Positions 9,274-19,564 are shown, counted from the stretch's first letter. The stretch is 64,000 bases of DNA from Azohydromonas aeria (GCF_009760915.1 NZ_VIDQ01000004.1:1-64000), one strand, 5' to 3'. Numbers and translations: made by a program. Notes: generated from the letters alone by a model not told the origin.

Positions 9274-10242
9274 GTGAGCGCCGCAGCAGTACCCGGCGTG
9301 GCCGACGCGGCCGCGCCTTCCCTTCCCGAGGCGCAGGTGGAGGCCGCGCGTGCGGCCAGCCGCCATGCCATCGAGCGCTTCGCGCAGGCGCTGTGGATCG
9401 AGGACGGCCTGTCGGCCAACACGCTCGCGGCCTACCGGCGCGACCTGGCGCTCTACACCGACTGGCTCGCCGCCGAGGCCGGCCGCGCGCTGGACGCGAC
9501 CACCGAGGCCGACCTGCGCGGCTACATGGCCGCGCGCCATGCCGACACGCGCGCCACCACCGCCAACCGGCGGCTGACGGTGTTCAAGCGCTACTTCCGC
9601 TGGGCGTTGCGCGAGCACCGGCTCACGCAGGACCCGACATTGAAGCTGCTGTCGGCGCGCCAGCCCATGCGCGTGCCCAAGTCGCTCTCGGAAGCGCAGG
9701 TCGAGGCGCTGCTGGGCGCGCCGCCGGTGGAGGAGCCGCTGGGCCTGCGCGACCGCGCCATGCTGGAGCTGATGTACGCCAGCGGCTTGCGCGTGAGCGA
9801 GCTGGTCGGGCTGTCGATGCTCTCGGTGGGCCTGGCCGAGGGCGTGCTGCGCGTCACCGGCAAGGGCGCCAAGGAGCGGCTGGTGCCCTTCGGCGAGGAG
9901 GCGCACGGCTGGCTGCGGCGCTACCTGGCCGAGGCGCGCGGCGCGATCCTGGGCGCGCGCCAGAGCGACGCCCTGTTCGTGACCGTGCGCGGCGAGGCCA
10001 TGACGCGGCAGATGTTCTGGCAGCTGGTGAAGAAGCACGCGCGCGCCGCGGGCATCGACGCGCCGCTGTCGCCGCACACGCTGCGCCACGCCTTTGCCAC
10101 GCACCTGCTCAACCACGGGGCGGACCTGCGCGCGGTGCAGCTGCTGCTGGGCCACGCCGACATCTCCACCACCACCATCTACACCCACGTGGCGCGCGAG
10201 CGGCTGCGCGCGCTGCACGCGGCGCACCATCCGCGGGCTTGA
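9274..10242 (+). CDS. xerD: Tyrosine recombinase XerD
   Basis: XerD, with XerC, resolves chromosome dimers at dif under FtsK control. The 322-residue protein has an N-terminal SAM-like DNA-binding domain (about residues 35-120). Its catalytic domain contains the Arg in ASGLRVSEL, the Lys in [12 protein letters not shown], the H-x-x-R in [12 protein letters not shown], and the terminal [13 protein letters not shown] with the nucleophilic Tyr. All key residues are present. The GTG start at 9274 follows the upstream stop by one base, so the genes are probably co-transcribed. It is the housekeeping recombinase, not a phage integrase, as there are no mobile-element genes around it. Confidence 0.93.
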   Translation: MSAAAVPGVADAAAPSLPEAQVEAARAASRHAIERFAQALWIEDGLSANTLAAYRRDLALYTDWLAAEAGRALDATTEADLRGYMAARHADTRATTANRRLTVFKRYFRWALREHRLTQDPTLKLLSARQPMRVPKSLSEAQVEALLGAPPVEEPLGLRDRAMLELMYASGLRVSELVGLSMLSVGLAEGVLRVTGKGAKERLVPFGEEAHGWLRRYLAEARGAILGARQSDALFVTVRGEAMTRQMFWQLVKKHARAAGIDAPLSPHTLRHAFATHLLNHGADLRAVQLLLGHADISTTTIYTHVARERLRALHAAHHPRA

Positions 10243-10275
10243 GCGGTTCCGGTTGCGGCGGCAACCGCCCATGAA

Positions 10276-10303
10276 AAAAGGCCGGTCTTTCGACCGGCCT
10301 TTT
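10276..10303. terminator. Bidirectional intrinsic terminator between xerD and the porin gene
   Basis: A perfect 12-bp inverted repeat has arms at 10276-10287 and 10292-10303 around a 4-base TTTC loop. It has a run of A on the left and T on the right, so it should terminate both the rightward xerD transcript and the leftward porin transcript. Confidence 0.93.
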
Positions 10304-10339
10304 CGCTTTCAGAAGACAGCGGCCCGCAGGCCGCGGTCA

Positions 10340-11341
10340 TCAGAAGTTGTGGCGCACGCCCAGGGCGACGGAGGAGAAGTCCGAGTTGTCCACGCCGGTG
10401 AAGTAGTTGGAGTTGGCCTTGTTGTTCACCTTGGTCCAGAACGCGTAGACCTTGGTGCGCTTGCTCAGGTTGTAGTTGTAGGCCAGGGTGTACTGCATGG
10501 CGTCGCTGTCGTCGATCTTCGTACCACCGACCTTGACCTTGTCGGCGTAGCCCACGTTGGCGTGGATTTCGCTGGCGCCGATCGTGTACATGGCAGACAC
10601 GCGGTAGGCGTTGCGCTTGGCATCGGCACCACCGCCCACGGCCTCGTCCAGGTCGTTGCGGATGGCATAGGCACCGATCGTCACGGGGCCCAGCTCGTAC
10701 AGTGCGCGCAGGCCGATTTCCTTGCCGTCGTTGAAAGTCACGCCGTCAATCGTGGTCGGGCCTTGCAGGTAGCTGGCACCCAGATGCAGCGGGCCGCGGT
10801 CGAAATTGGCAACCAGCTGGGCGGTGTTCTTCTCGCCGGTTTCCTTCAGGCCGAACTGGGCTTCCAGCACCAGGCCGCCGAAGCTGGGCGTGTTGTAGGA
10901 GATGGTGTTCTGCTTGAAGCCGGGATACAGGTAGAGCGCGTCGGAGGACGTGCCCGTATCGTGGTTGTGCATGCTGATGTAGTCAGCCGTCGCGTAGTAC
11001 GCGGCGGTGGCGCCCATGTTGCCCAGGCGCACGCGGCCGAAGTTGCCTTCCACGCCGACCCACGACTCGCGGCCGAAGATGGCACCGGTCTGGCTCTGGG
11101 TGCCCGTGTCGGAGGCGAAGCCGCTTTCCAGCACGAACAGGGCCTTCAGGCCGCTGCCCAGGTCTTCCGAACCGCGCAGGCCCCAGCGCGAGCTGTTGTT
11201 CTGCATCACGGTCGTGGAGACGTCGCCGGCCTTCTGGCGCTCGACGGACGTGTTCACGCGGCCGTACAGCTGGACCGAGCTTTGGGCGAAAGCACCACCG
11301 GCGGCCAGGATGGCGGCGGCAGCAATCAGAGTGCGCTTCAT
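10340..11341 (-). CDS. Gram-negative porin (trimeric, 16-strand type)
   Basis: This 333-residue outer-membrane protein allows diffusion of small hydrophilic solutes. The signal peptide (MKRTLIAAAAILAAGGAFA) is followed by SSVQLYGRVN, the usual first strand of betaproteobacterial porins. WGLRGSEDLGSGLKALF and GRESWVGVEG are family hallmarks. It ends in Phe (ALGVRHNF), the signal for BAM-dependent insertion. The start at 11341 is supported by an AAGGA ribosome binding site 7 bases upstream; an ATG eight codons earlier lacks signal-peptide logic. Codon use is strongly biased, suggesting high expression. A terminator follows at 10276-10303. Confidence 0.95.
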   Translation of the reverse strand: MKRTLIAAAAILAAGGAFAQSSVQLYGRVNTSVERQKAGDVSTTVMQNNSSRWGLRGSEDLGSGLKALFVLESGFASDTGTQSQTGAIFGRESWVGVEGNFGRVRLGNMGATAAYYATADYISMHNHDTGTSSDALYLYPGFKQNTISYNTPSFGGLVLEAQFGLKETGEKNTAQLVANFDRGPLHLGASYLQGPTTIDGVTFNDGKEIGLRALYELGPVTIGAYAIRNDLDEAVGGGADAKRNAYRVSAMYTIGASEIHANVGYADKVKVGGTKIDDSDAMQYTLAYNYNLSKRTKVYAFWTKVNNKANSNYFTGVDNSDFSSVALGVRHNF

Positions 11342-11514
11342 CGAAGAATCCTTTTGTTTGAACATCGGGGTTTTTGCGTACCCGATGGTCAAGATTCTAT
11401 GAAGCGGCATGCCCGAAACCCGTGACCTGGGACGAACTTGGACCGTTTTGTGACTTCCACGCAACAGTGATGAGGCGGCGCGGGCAGCCGGTGCCCGCGC
11501 AACCATTTCGCCGT

Positions 11515-12267
11515 TCAGCGCCCGCGCAGGTGCGCGGGTGCCTCCAGCCGCTTGGCCAGCGTGGACAGCAGCAGCGTGAGCACCAGGTACAGCACCGAGA
11601 TGGCGAGGTAGGGCTCCCAGTAGCGCGAGTAGGCGCCCGCCACCGTGCGCGCGGCCAGGGCCAGCTCGGCCAGGCCGATGGCCGAGACCAGCGACGAGTC
11701 CTTGATCAGCGTGACGCCCTCGTTGACCAGCGCCGGCACCATGCGCCGGAAGGCCTGGGGCAGGATCACCTCGCGCATGGCCTGCGCGTGCGTCAGGCCC
11801 AGGCTGTAGGCGGCCTGGGTCTGGCCGCGGTGGATGCTCTGGATGCCGGCGCGGAAGATCTCGCTGATGTAGGCGCCGGCATTGAGCGTGAGCGCCAGCG
11901 CGCCGGAGAAGAACGCGCCGTGCTCCTGGCGGAAGCTGCGCGCGGCCTCGCCCGTGAGCAGCCAGCCCGTTTCCGGGTGGATGAGCGTGGGCATGAGCGC
12001 GAAGTGCACCAGCAGGATCTGCACGAACAGCGGCGTGCCGCGGAAGAAGGTCACGTAGCCGACCGTGACCCAGCGCGCGAACTTGAGCAGCCAGCGCAGC
12101 AGCGGCGTCTTGGGCTCGGGCGCGTCGGCGGAAGAGCTCACCAGCCCCAGCAGCGCGCCCAGCACCAGCCCGGCGAGCACCGCCACCAGGGCCAGCTTCA
12201 CCGTCATCCACAGCCCGGCGGCGAAAAGCGGGCCGTAGCCCGCCAGGATTTCCCAACGCAGGTTCAC
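11515..12267 (-). CDS. Polar amino acid ABC transporter permease
   Basis: This 250-residue inner-membrane permease is of the HisMQ/GlnP type. It has about five membrane helices and the family segment TFFRGTPLFVQILL. The EAA-type loop is AAYSLGLTHAQAMREVILPQAFRRMVP, which contacts the ATPase, and VTLIKDSSLVSAIG follows. The start is a GTG at 12267, 13 bp after the stop of the receptor gene, so the two form an operon. No ATP-binding subunit follows: the next gene on this strand is the porin. The ATPase must be encoded elsewhere or shared. The substrate class is inferred from the receptor. Confidence 0.92.
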   Translation of the reverse strand: MNLRWEILAGYGPLFAAGLWMTVKLALVAVLAGLVLGALLGLVSSSADAPEPKTPLLRWLLKFARWVTVGYVTFFRGTPLFVQILLVHFALMPTLIHPETGWLLTGEAARSFRQEHGAFFSGALALTLNAGAYISEIFRAGIQSIHRGQTQAAYSLGLTHAQAMREVILPQAFRRMVPALVNEGVTLIKDSSLVSAIGLAELALAARTVAGAYSRYWEPYLAISVLYLVLTLLLSTLAKRLEAPAHLRGR

Positions 12268-12280
12268 TACCGCTGCAGCC

Positions 12281-13147
12281 TTAACGGGAGGCGGCCGAGG
12301 CCGGGGCGGCCGCGCCCGGGGCGCTGCCGAAGTACTTGGCGTAGATGCGGTCGTAGGTGCCGTCGGCGCGGATGCCCGACAGGCCCTGGTTGAGCATGTC
12401 CAGCACCGCGGTGTTGCCCTTGCGCACGGCGATGCCGTACTGCTCGGACGGGAAGCTCGGGTCGCTCACGGTCTTGAAGCCCACGCCGGCGTTGTTGGCC
12501 ACGTAGTGGATGACCACGCCGTTGTCGGCCACCACGGCATCGACGCCGCCGGATTCCAGCTCCTTGAGCGCCAGCGGCGTGGACTCGAAGCGCTTGATGG
12601 CCGTGCTGTTCTTGCCCAGCAGCTTGGTCACGACCTCGTCGCCGGTGGTGCCGGTCTGCACGCCCACCCGCAGCGCCTTGAGGTCTTCGAACTTGCCGAC
12701 CTTGGAGTCCTTCCTGACGGCGATGAGCTGCACCGCGTCGAAGTAGGGCGCCGTGAAGTCCATCGTCTGCTTGCGCTCGTCGGTGATGGTGATGGCCGAC
12801 ACCAGGAAGTCGCGGTCGCCCTGCGCCACGGCGTTGAAGATGCCTTCCCAGGGCGTGTTGACGAACTTGACCTGCACGCCGGCCTTGGCGGCGATGGCGC
12901 TGACGATGTCGATGTCGAAGCCGACGATCTCGCCCTTCTCGTTCTGCGACTCGAAGGGCGCGTAGGCGGCGTCGGTGCCGACCACGTAGACCTTGGCCGG
13001 CGGCGCGGAGGCCGCGGCGGCGGTGGGCGCGGAGGCCGCGCCCGTGGGGGCGGCGGTTTCCTGCTTGCCGCAGCCGCCCAGCAGCAGCGCGGCGCCGACC
13101 AGCCCGGCGTTGAGGAACACGCGGCGCGAGGACAGGAGCTTGGACAT
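12281..13147 (-). CDS. Amino acid ABC transporter substrate-binding lipoprotein
   Basis: This 288-residue protein is a family 3 (SBP_bac_3) receptor for basic or polar amino acids. It has a lipobox (ALLLGGC, Cys near residue 26) and an Ala/Pro/Thr linker, so it is probably a lipoprotein tethered in the periplasm. Ligand-domain marks include YVVGTDAAYAPFESQNEKGEIVGFDIDI (described as residues about 52-79), ISAITITDER, VGVQTGTTGDE and the C-terminal NQGLSGIRADGTYDRIYAKYFG. It lies just upstream of the permease gene. The start at 13147 gives the signal peptide; longer frames run antisense into the next gene. Confidence 0.93.
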   Translation of the reverse strand: MSKLLSSRRVFLNAGLVGAALLLGGCGKQETAAPTGAASAPTAAAASAPPAKVYVVGTDAAYAPFESQNEKGEIVGFDIDIVSAIAAKAGVQVKFVNTPWEGIFNAVAQGDRDFLVSAITITDERKQTMDFTAPYFDAVQLIAVRKDSKVGKFEDLKALRVGVQTGTTGDEVVTKLLGKNSTAIKRFESTPLALKELESGGVDAVVADNGVVIHYVANNAGVGFKTVSDPSFPSEQYGIAVRKGNTAVLDMLNQGLSGIRADGTYDRIYAKYFGSAPGAAAPASAASR

Positions 13148-13236
13148 GGCGTGAGGGTCCGGGGCGCAATCCCGGACGGGGATTTTCAGAAGCCGGGGAG
13201 TGTATGCCCGCCGACTCCCCGCTTTTCCAACCTGTG

Positions 13237-14040
13237 TCAACCCTGTTGTTCGAGGGCCAACAGTTCGGCCTGCGTGAACTCGGCCGCCAGCCGCGCGGCG
13301 TGGTTGAAGGGCGGGCGCGGGCGCGGCGCCTGGTAGCGCTCGGTGAGCTCGGGATAGAGCGCGATCGGGTCCAGCCCGCGCTGCGCGCACAGCCAGCGGT
13401 ACCAGCGGTTGCCCACCGCGACGTGGCCGACCTCGTCGCGCAGGATCACGGCCAGGATCTCCACCGCGCGCGCGTCGCCGGCGCGCCGGAATTTCTCCTG
13501 CATCGGCGGCGTGGCATCGAGGCCTCTCGCCTCCAGCGTGCGCGGCACCAAGGCCATGCGCGCGAGCACGTCGCCGGCCGTGCGCTGCGTCATCAGCCAC
13601 AGGCCGTCGTGGGCGTCGAAGTCGCCGTAGTCGTGGCCCAGGCCTTGCAGGTGCGCGCGCACCAGGCCGAAGTGCAGCGCCTCCTCGGCCGCCACGCGGG
13701 CCCAGTCGCGATAGAAGGCCGGCGGCATGCCGGCGAAGCGCCACACCGCGTCCAGCGCCAGGTTGATGGCGTTGAACTCGATGTGCGCCACCGCGTGCAG
13801 CAGCGCCGCGCGCCCGGCCGGCGTGAAGGGCGAGCGCATCGGCACCTGCTTCGGATCGACCAGCCGCGGCAGGTCGGGCCGCCCGGGCAGCGCCGGCGGC
13901 TCCTCCAGCCGCGCCTCGGGGTCGAGCGCGAAGCCGTCGAAACCTTCGTGCAGCGCGGTGGCCAGGGCCGACTTGGCGGCGGGATCGTGCTCGCACAGGG
14001 CGCGCAGCGCGGCCTGGCGCAGGCAGGGCGGGGAAGTCAT
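13237..14040 (-). CDS. DUF455 ferritin-like protein
   Basis: This 267-residue DUF455 protein has a ferritin-like helical fold. Likely metal ligands are in HAVAHIEFNAINLALD (about residue 85), VAAEEALHFGLV (about 117) and LRDEVGHVAVGNRWY (about 205). These give the paired Glu and E-x-x-H pattern expected of a diiron or related centre. The biochemical role of the family is not established. The gene is divergent from hslO with 161 bp between the starts. A longer start at 14133 adds a basic Pro/Arg-rich stretch with no family support and is rejected. Confidence 0.85.
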   Translation of the reverse strand: MTSPPCLRQAALRALCEHDPAAKSALATALHEGFDGFALDPEARLEEPPALPGRPDLPRLVDPKQVPMRSPFTPAGRAALLHAVAHIEFNAINLALDAVWRFAGMPPAFYRDWARVAAEEALHFGLVRAHLQGLGHDYGDFDAHDGLWLMTQRTAGDVLARMALVPRTLEARGLDATPPMQEKFRRAGDARAVEILAVILRDEVGHVAVGNRWYRWLCAQRGLDPIALYPELTERYQAPRPRPPFNHAARLAAEFTQAELLALEQQG

Positions 14041-14201
14041 GGGCGGTGGGGGATGCGGTGGTGAAGCGGCAACGCGGCGCGGCGGCCGCGCCGTCCGGCC
14101 CGGGCGCCACGGCCGGGCGCATGTCTTGCCCACGGGGCGAGGACGTGGGCGGCTCCTAGAATTATCGGTTCGCCTCGACGCACCCCATACAACACAACAC
14201 C

Positions 14202-15167
14202 ATGAGCGATCTGCACAAATTCCTGTTCGAAGGCCTGCCCGTGCGCGGCATGCTGGTGCGGCTCACCGACAGCTGGCGCGAGGTGCTGCAGCGCCGCGAG
14301 GCCAGCGGCGGCTATCCCGCGCCGGTGCGCCAGCTGCTGGGCCAGATGACGGCCGCGGCCGTGCTGATGCAGTCCAACATCAAGTTCAACGGCGCGCTGG
14401 TCATGCAGATCTTCGGCGACGGCCCGGTCAAGATGGCCGTGGTCGAGGTGCAGCCGGAGCTGCACTTCCGCGCCACGGCCAAGGTCGTGGGCGAGGTGGC
14501 CGAGGACGCCGGGCTGGAAGCCATGCTCAACGTGCACAACCGCGGCCGCTGCGCCATCACGCTCGACCCGCGCGACCGCCAGCCCGGTCAGCAGCCCTAC
14601 CAGGGCGTGGTGCCGCTCTCCGCCATGGGCGAGGAGTTCCACGCGCTGCAAAGCATCGGCGCGGTGCTGGAGCAGTACATGCGCCAGTCCGAGCAGCTCG
14701 ACACGCGGCTGGTGCTGGCGGCCAACGACGAGGTCGCCGCGGGGCTGCTGATCCAGCGCCTGCCCGTGGAGGGGCTGGGCAACCTGGAGAGCAAGGAGAA
14801 GCAGGCCGAGGCCGAGGTGCTGGCCGAGGGCTTCAACCGCATCGCGCACCTGGCGTCGTCACTGAAGCCCGAGGAGCTGCTGACGCTGGACGCCGAAACC
14901 ATCCTGCACCGGCTGTTCTGGGAAGAGGACGTGCGCCGCTTCGAGCCGCAGCAGCCGAAATTTGCCTGCAGCTGCTCGCGCGAGCGCGTGGGCTCGATGC
15001 TCAAGGGACTGGGGCGCGACGAGATCGACTCGATCGTGGCCGAGCGCGGCGAGGTCGAGATCGGCTGCGACTTCTGCGGCCGGCTCTACCACTTCGACGC
15101 CGTGGACGTGGGCGAGCTGTTCACGCCCGAGCGCGACCAGCCGCCGTCGTCCAGCGCGGTGCAGTGA
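14202..15167 (+). CDS. hslO: Redox-activated chaperonin Hsp33
   Basis: HslO (Hsp33) is a cytoplasmic holdase switched on by oxidative stress together with unfolding. The 321-residue protein contains the C-terminal zinc redox switch: CSC near residue 257 and CDFC near residue 290, the four thiols that form disulfides on activation. The N-terminal chaperone domain contains MTAAAVLMQSNIKFNGALVM and the family segment GMLVRLTDSWREVL. The gene ends 3 bp before the stop of the opposite-strand ATPase gene. Confidence 0.96.
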   Translation: MSDLHKFLFEGLPVRGMLVRLTDSWREVLQRREASGGYPAPVRQLLGQMTAAAVLMQSNIKFNGALVMQIFGDGPVKMAVVEVQPELHFRATAKVVGEVAEDAGLEAMLNVHNRGRCAITLDPRDRQPGQQPYQGVVPLSAMGEEFHALQSIGAVLEQYMRQSEQLDTRLVLAANDEVAAGLLIQRLPVEGLGNLESKEKQAEAEVLAEGFNRIAHLASSLKPEELLTLDAETILHRLFWEEDVRRFEPQQPKFACSCSRERVGSMLKGLGRDEIDSIVAERGEVEIGCDFCGRLYHFDAVDVGELFTPERDQPPSSSAVQ

Positions 15168-15170
15168 TCG

Positions 15171-15875
15171 TCAGTTCCGCGGGCGGCCGCCGGCGGCCCG
15201 CAGCGCGTGCTCGCACTGCGGGTCGTCGCAGTCCTCGCAGGCCCAGCGCCAGGCCGGTTGCGCCGCCTCGCGCTGCCGCAGCCGCGTGAACAGGCCCGCG
15301 CGCGGCGCGGGCAGGGTGCGCAGCCAGGGCGAGAGCGCGTCCAGCGCCGCCTCCAGCCGGGCTTCACCCGTGCCGTGCACCACCGACCACGACAGCCCGT
15401 GCGCCAGCAGCAGGCCGCGCACCAGGCGGTCCACCGGCGCGCGCACGTGCGCGCCGTCGCGCTGGAGGCCGTCGGCCACCCAGGGCAGGTCCAGCGCGGT
15501 CAGCAGCGTGGCGGCGCAGCGGCGCTGGAAATCGGCCGCCATGGCGTGCAGCGAGCGGTCGTCGAAGAGGAATTCGCTGTAGGCCGCCGTCATCAGCGGC
15601 GTGGTGTCGGCCACCACCAGGTCGTGCGCGGCGGCCGCGGCCTCGATGCGCGCGGCCTGCGCCTGCGCGATGCCGGCCTGCTCGTCGGGGCGCGGCGTGC
15701 GGCCCTCGCGCTCGCACCACTCGCGCAGCACCTCCGGCACCCAGGCCACGGACAGGCCCGTGTCGCGCGCGAGCCGCCCGGCCAGCGCCTGCGCCAGCGC
15801 GGTCTTGCCGGTGCTCTCGGCGCCCAGCAGGGCGATGACGTTCAGGGAGTCGGGGGAGTCGGTGACGTCGGACAT
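15171..15875 (-). CDS. NadR-kinase-like AAA ATPase, probable nicotinamide riboside kinase
   Basis: This 234-residue P-loop protein has the Walker A motif LLGAESTGKTALAQALA near residue 17 and the segment VAWVPEVLREWCEREG. Together with ADTTPLMTAAYSEFLF, these resemble the C-terminal ribosylnicotinamide kinase domain of NadR. The nucleotidyltransferase and DNA-binding domains of full NadR are absent. The pnuC gene lies 102 bp upstream on the same strand, so a role in phosphorylating imported nicotinamide riboside is a reasonable inference. The C-terminus carries an unusual Cys/His cluster (C-x2-C-x4-C-x-H, residues about 211-222) that could bind zinc. Confidence 0.75.
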   Translation of the reverse strand: MSDVTDSPDSLNVIALLGAESTGKTALAQALAGRLARDTGLSVAWVPEVLREWCEREGRTPRPDEQAGIAQAQAARIEAAAAAHDLVVADTTPLMTAAYSEFLFDDRSLHAMAADFQRRCAATLLTALDLPWVADGLQRDGAHVRAPVDRLVRGLLLAHGLSWSVVHGTGEARLEAALDALSPWLRTLPAPRAGLFTRLRQREAAQPAWRWACEDCDDPQCEHALRAAGGRPRN

Positions 15876-15977
15876 GGCCTCATGCCAATCTGCTTCAGCC
15901 GGTGGAACAAAGGACGGCCGGCCGGAGCCGGTAGGAGGCCTGGCGAGATTTCCTTCAGTCCTGGATTGGATCTGGAA

Positions 15978-16628
15978 TCAAGCCGACGCCAGCGCCCGCG
16001 GCTCGCGCGCCAGCCGCGCCCAGCGCCGCCAGCCCACGGCCGACAGCAGCGCGAAGAGGGCGTACAGCAGCACCGTCAGCCACAGGCCCTTGAAAGCGAA
16101 GAGCGCCACGCTGGCCACGTTGACCAGCAGCCATGCCGGCCAGTTCTGCACGTACTTGCGGCCCAGCAGCCACTGCCCGGCCAGGCTGGCCACGGTGGTG
16201 AAGGCGTCGGCGTAGGGCACGTCGGAGTCGGTGAGGCGGGCGAGCAGCCAGCCCGCCAGCGGCCAGGCCGCCAGCGTCACGGCGCACAGCCACAGCAGGC
16301 CCTGGCGGTCCAGGTGGCGCACCTGCAGCGCGCGGCCGTCGTCCTGCGTGCCGCGCAGCCACTGCCACCAGCCCCACAGCGCCGCGGCGATGAAGACCAG
16401 CTGCAGCAGCGCCTCGCCGTAGAGGCGGCTGTTGGCGAAGAGCAGCGCGTACAGCGCGCTGCTGGCGATGGCCAGCGGCCAGGCCAGCGGGTTGACGCGC
16501 AGGTTGCAGCGCACCATCCACAGCGCCAGCACGAAGGCGAGGCTTTCCGCGCGCGACACGGGCACGCCCCAGGCGGTGAATGCCGCCGCCTGCAGCCACT
16601 CCAGCGCCTGCGCCACGCCGCCGCTCAA
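15978..16628 (-). CDS. pnuC: Nicotinamide riboside transporter PnuC
   Basis: This 216-residue multipass protein is of the PnuC family, which mediates facilitated uptake of nicotinamide riboside for NAD salvage. Family features include the segment SRLYGEALLQLVFIAAALWGWW (described as residues about 67-88) and DAFTTVASLAGQWLLGRKYVQNWPAW near residues 140-165. About seven helices are visible. The longest frame starts with TTG at 16628, overlapping the ftsB stop by TTGA. A GTG at 16616 is the alternative; no ATG is available. The NadR-kinase-like gene lies downstream. Confidence 0.9.
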   Translation of the reverse strand: MSGGVAQALEWLQAAAFTAWGVPVSRAESLAFVLALWMVRCNLRVNPLAWPLAIASSALYALLFANSRLYGEALLQLVFIAAALWGWWQWLRGTQDDGRALQVRHLDRQGLLWLCAVTLAAWPLAGWLLARLTDSDVPYADAFTTVASLAGQWLLGRKYVQNWPAWLLVNVASVALFAFKGLWLTVLLYALFALLSAVGWRRWARLAREPRALASA

Positions 16629-16903
16629 TGCCGCACCGGGGCCAACTGCACCAGCACCTCGTCGGGCTTGAGCATGCCCAGCTCGCCGCGGGCGCGCTCC
16701 TCGACCATCTCCAGGCCCTCGCGCAGGTCGGCCACCTCGCTGGCCATGCGCTCGTTGAGCGCGCGCGCCTGCGCGTTGGCCTGCTCCTGAGCCTGCAGCT
16801 GCGTGCGCAGCGCGCGCACGTTCTGCACCCCGCCCTTGTCCAGCCAGAGCTCGTGGTGCACGAGCCCCAGCAGTGCCAGCAGCACCAGCGTGACCAGTCG
16901 CAT
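16625..16903 (-). CDS. ftsB: Cell division protein FtsB
   Basis: FtsB is a small bitopic protein of the FtsQLB complex that activates septal peptidoglycan synthesis. The 92-residue protein has an N-terminal membrane helix (residues about 3-18) and a coiled coil (about 28-72) with NERMASEVADLREG. The short C-terminal tail is ARGELGMLKPDEVLVQL, which matches the conserved E-R-AR-ELG-v-kp-gE pattern of FtsB. It sits 82 bp downstream of eno, the classical eno-ftsB arrangement, and overlaps pnuC at its stop. Confidence 0.94.
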   Translation of the reverse strand: MRLVTLVLLALLGLVHHELWLDKGGVQNVRALRTQLQAQEQANAQARALNERMASEVADLREGLEMVEERARGELGMLKPDEVLVQLAPVRH

Positions 16904-16985
16904 GGCAACGGCTCCCGAAGCTTTCAGCGACGGCCCGCGCCGAGGCGCGGGCAGGGCAGGGCGACGCTCATGGCGCGGCGGGCTC

Positions 16986-18275
<1,290 letters not shown>

Positions 18276-18396
18276 TCAATCTCTCCGGTAGGTAGTGAAT
18301 CGATTCGCGCCGCGCGCACGCAGGGGGGCTGCGTGCCGGCGGCGGGCGCCGTTGCGTTGACGGCGCGGTGGAAGGGCCGCGGGTGTCGCCTCTTGA

Positions 18397-18687
18397 TCAG
18401 GCCACGCCCTCGACCAGGACCATGCGCATCACGCCCGCGCCTTCGCGCAGGCTGCGTGCATGGGTGTAGGTTTCGCTGTTGTAGAAGGCCCGCGCCGCGT
18501 CGGCGGTGTCGAAGCGCAACACCACCAGCCGGCTGGGCGTCCACGGGCCTTCGAGCACCTCGAAGGCGCCGCCGCGCACCAGCACCTCGGCGCCATGCTC
18601 CTGCATCGCGCGCGTGCTCCACTCGCGGTAGCGGGCCATCTTCCCGGCATCCGTCACCGTCACGTCGGCAATGATGTAGGCGCTCAT
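18397..18687 (-). CDS. DUF1330 dimeric alpha/beta-barrel protein
   Basis: This 96-residue protein matches DUF1330, a small ferredoxin-like fold related to antibiotic monooxygenase domains. Family marks are MSAYIIADVTVTDAGKMARY and the pattern R-GG-FEVLEG-W-P-RLVVLRF, with DTADAARAFYNSE. The function is not established. It lies 8 bp downstream of kdsA and 124 bp before eno, so it is probably co-transcribed with the pyrG-kdsA unit. Confidence 0.9.
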   Translation of the reverse strand: MSAYIIADVTVTDAGKMARYREWSTRAMQEHGAEVLVRGGAFEVLEGPWTPSRLVVLRFDTADAARAFYNSETYTHARSLREGAGVMRMVLVEGVA

Positions 18688-18695
18688 CGGGGCCC

Positions 18696-19553
18696 TCAGC
18701 AGCTGAAGTCGTTTTCCAGCAGCGGCTGGGACTTGATGACGCGGTCCAGCGCCAGCAGCTGCTCCAGCAGCGCGCGCATGTGCTTCAGCGGCACGGCGTT
18801 GGGGCCGTCCGACAGGGCGTTGGCCGGGTCGGGATGCGTCTCCATGAACAGCCCGGAGATGCCCACGGCCACCGCCGCGCGCGCCAGCACCGGCACGAAC
18901 TCGCGCTGGCCGCCGGAGCTGGTGCCCTGGCCGCCGGGCAGCTGCACCGAGTGCGTGGCGTCGAAGACCACCGGCGCGCCCGTCTCGCGCATGATCGCCA
19001 GCGAGCGCATGTCGGAGACGAGGTTGTTGTAGCCGAAGCTCACGCCGCGCTCGCAGGCCATGAACACGTCGTCGGCCAGGCCCTTGTCGCGCGCGGCGGC
19101 ACGGGCCTTGTCGATCACGTTCTTCATGTCGTGGGGCGCGAGGAACTGCCCCTTCTTGATGTTGACCGGCTTGCCCGACTGCGCCACGGCGCGGATGAAG
19201 TCGGTCTGCCGGCACAGGAAGGCCGGCGTCTGCAGCACGTCCACCACCGCGGCCACGCGCTCGACCTCGGCTTCGCTGTGCACGTCCGTGATCACCGGCA
19301 CGTTCAGTTGCGAGCGCACCCGGGCCAGGATCTCCAGGCCACGCTCCATGCCGGGCCCGCGGAAGCTCGTGCCGCTGGAGCGGTTGGCCTTGTCGTAGCT
19401 GCTCTTGAAGATGAAGGGGATGCCCAGCTCGCGGGTCATCTCCTGCAGCCGCCCGGCGACCTCGACCTGCAGGTCCTCGCTCTCGACCACGCAGGGGCCG
19501 GCGATGAGGAAGAACGGCCGGTCGAGGCCGACCTCGAATCCGCACAGCTTCAT
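18696..19553 (-). CDS. kdsA: 3-deoxy-8-phosphooctulonate synthase (KDO-8-P synthase)
   Basis: KdsA condenses phosphoenolpyruvate and arabinose-5-phosphate to KDO-8-phosphate for lipopolysaccharide inner core. The 285-residue protein has [35 protein letters not shown] (phosphate binding), [25 protein letters not shown] and [19 protein letters not shown]. The MKLCGFEVG start is preceded by a short gap after pyrG. The Asn in NIKKGQ and the Cys of GPCVVE leave open whether the enzyme is metal-independent; I cannot settle that here. Confidence 0.97.
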   Translation of the reverse strand: MKLCGFEVGLDRPFFLIAGPCVVESEDLQVEVAGRLQEMTRELGIPFIFKSSYDKANRSSGTSFRGPGMERGLEILARVRSQLNVPVITDVHSEAEVERVAAVVDVLQTPAFLCRQTDFIRAVAQSGKPVNIKKGQFLAPHDMKNVIDKARAAARDKGLADDVFMACERGVSFGYNNLVSDMRSLAIMRETGAPVVFDATHSVQLPGGQGTSSGGQREFVPVLARAAVAVGISGLFMETHPDPANALSDGPNAVPLKHMRALLEQLLALDRVIKSQPLLENDFSC

Positions 19554-19564
19554 GCGGGTCTCCT

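Noticed and set aside
9274-10242. xerD as a phage or island integrase
   Set aside because: Sequence and length fit housekeeping XerD, and there are no phage genes, tRNA target or direct-repeat attachment sites nearby.
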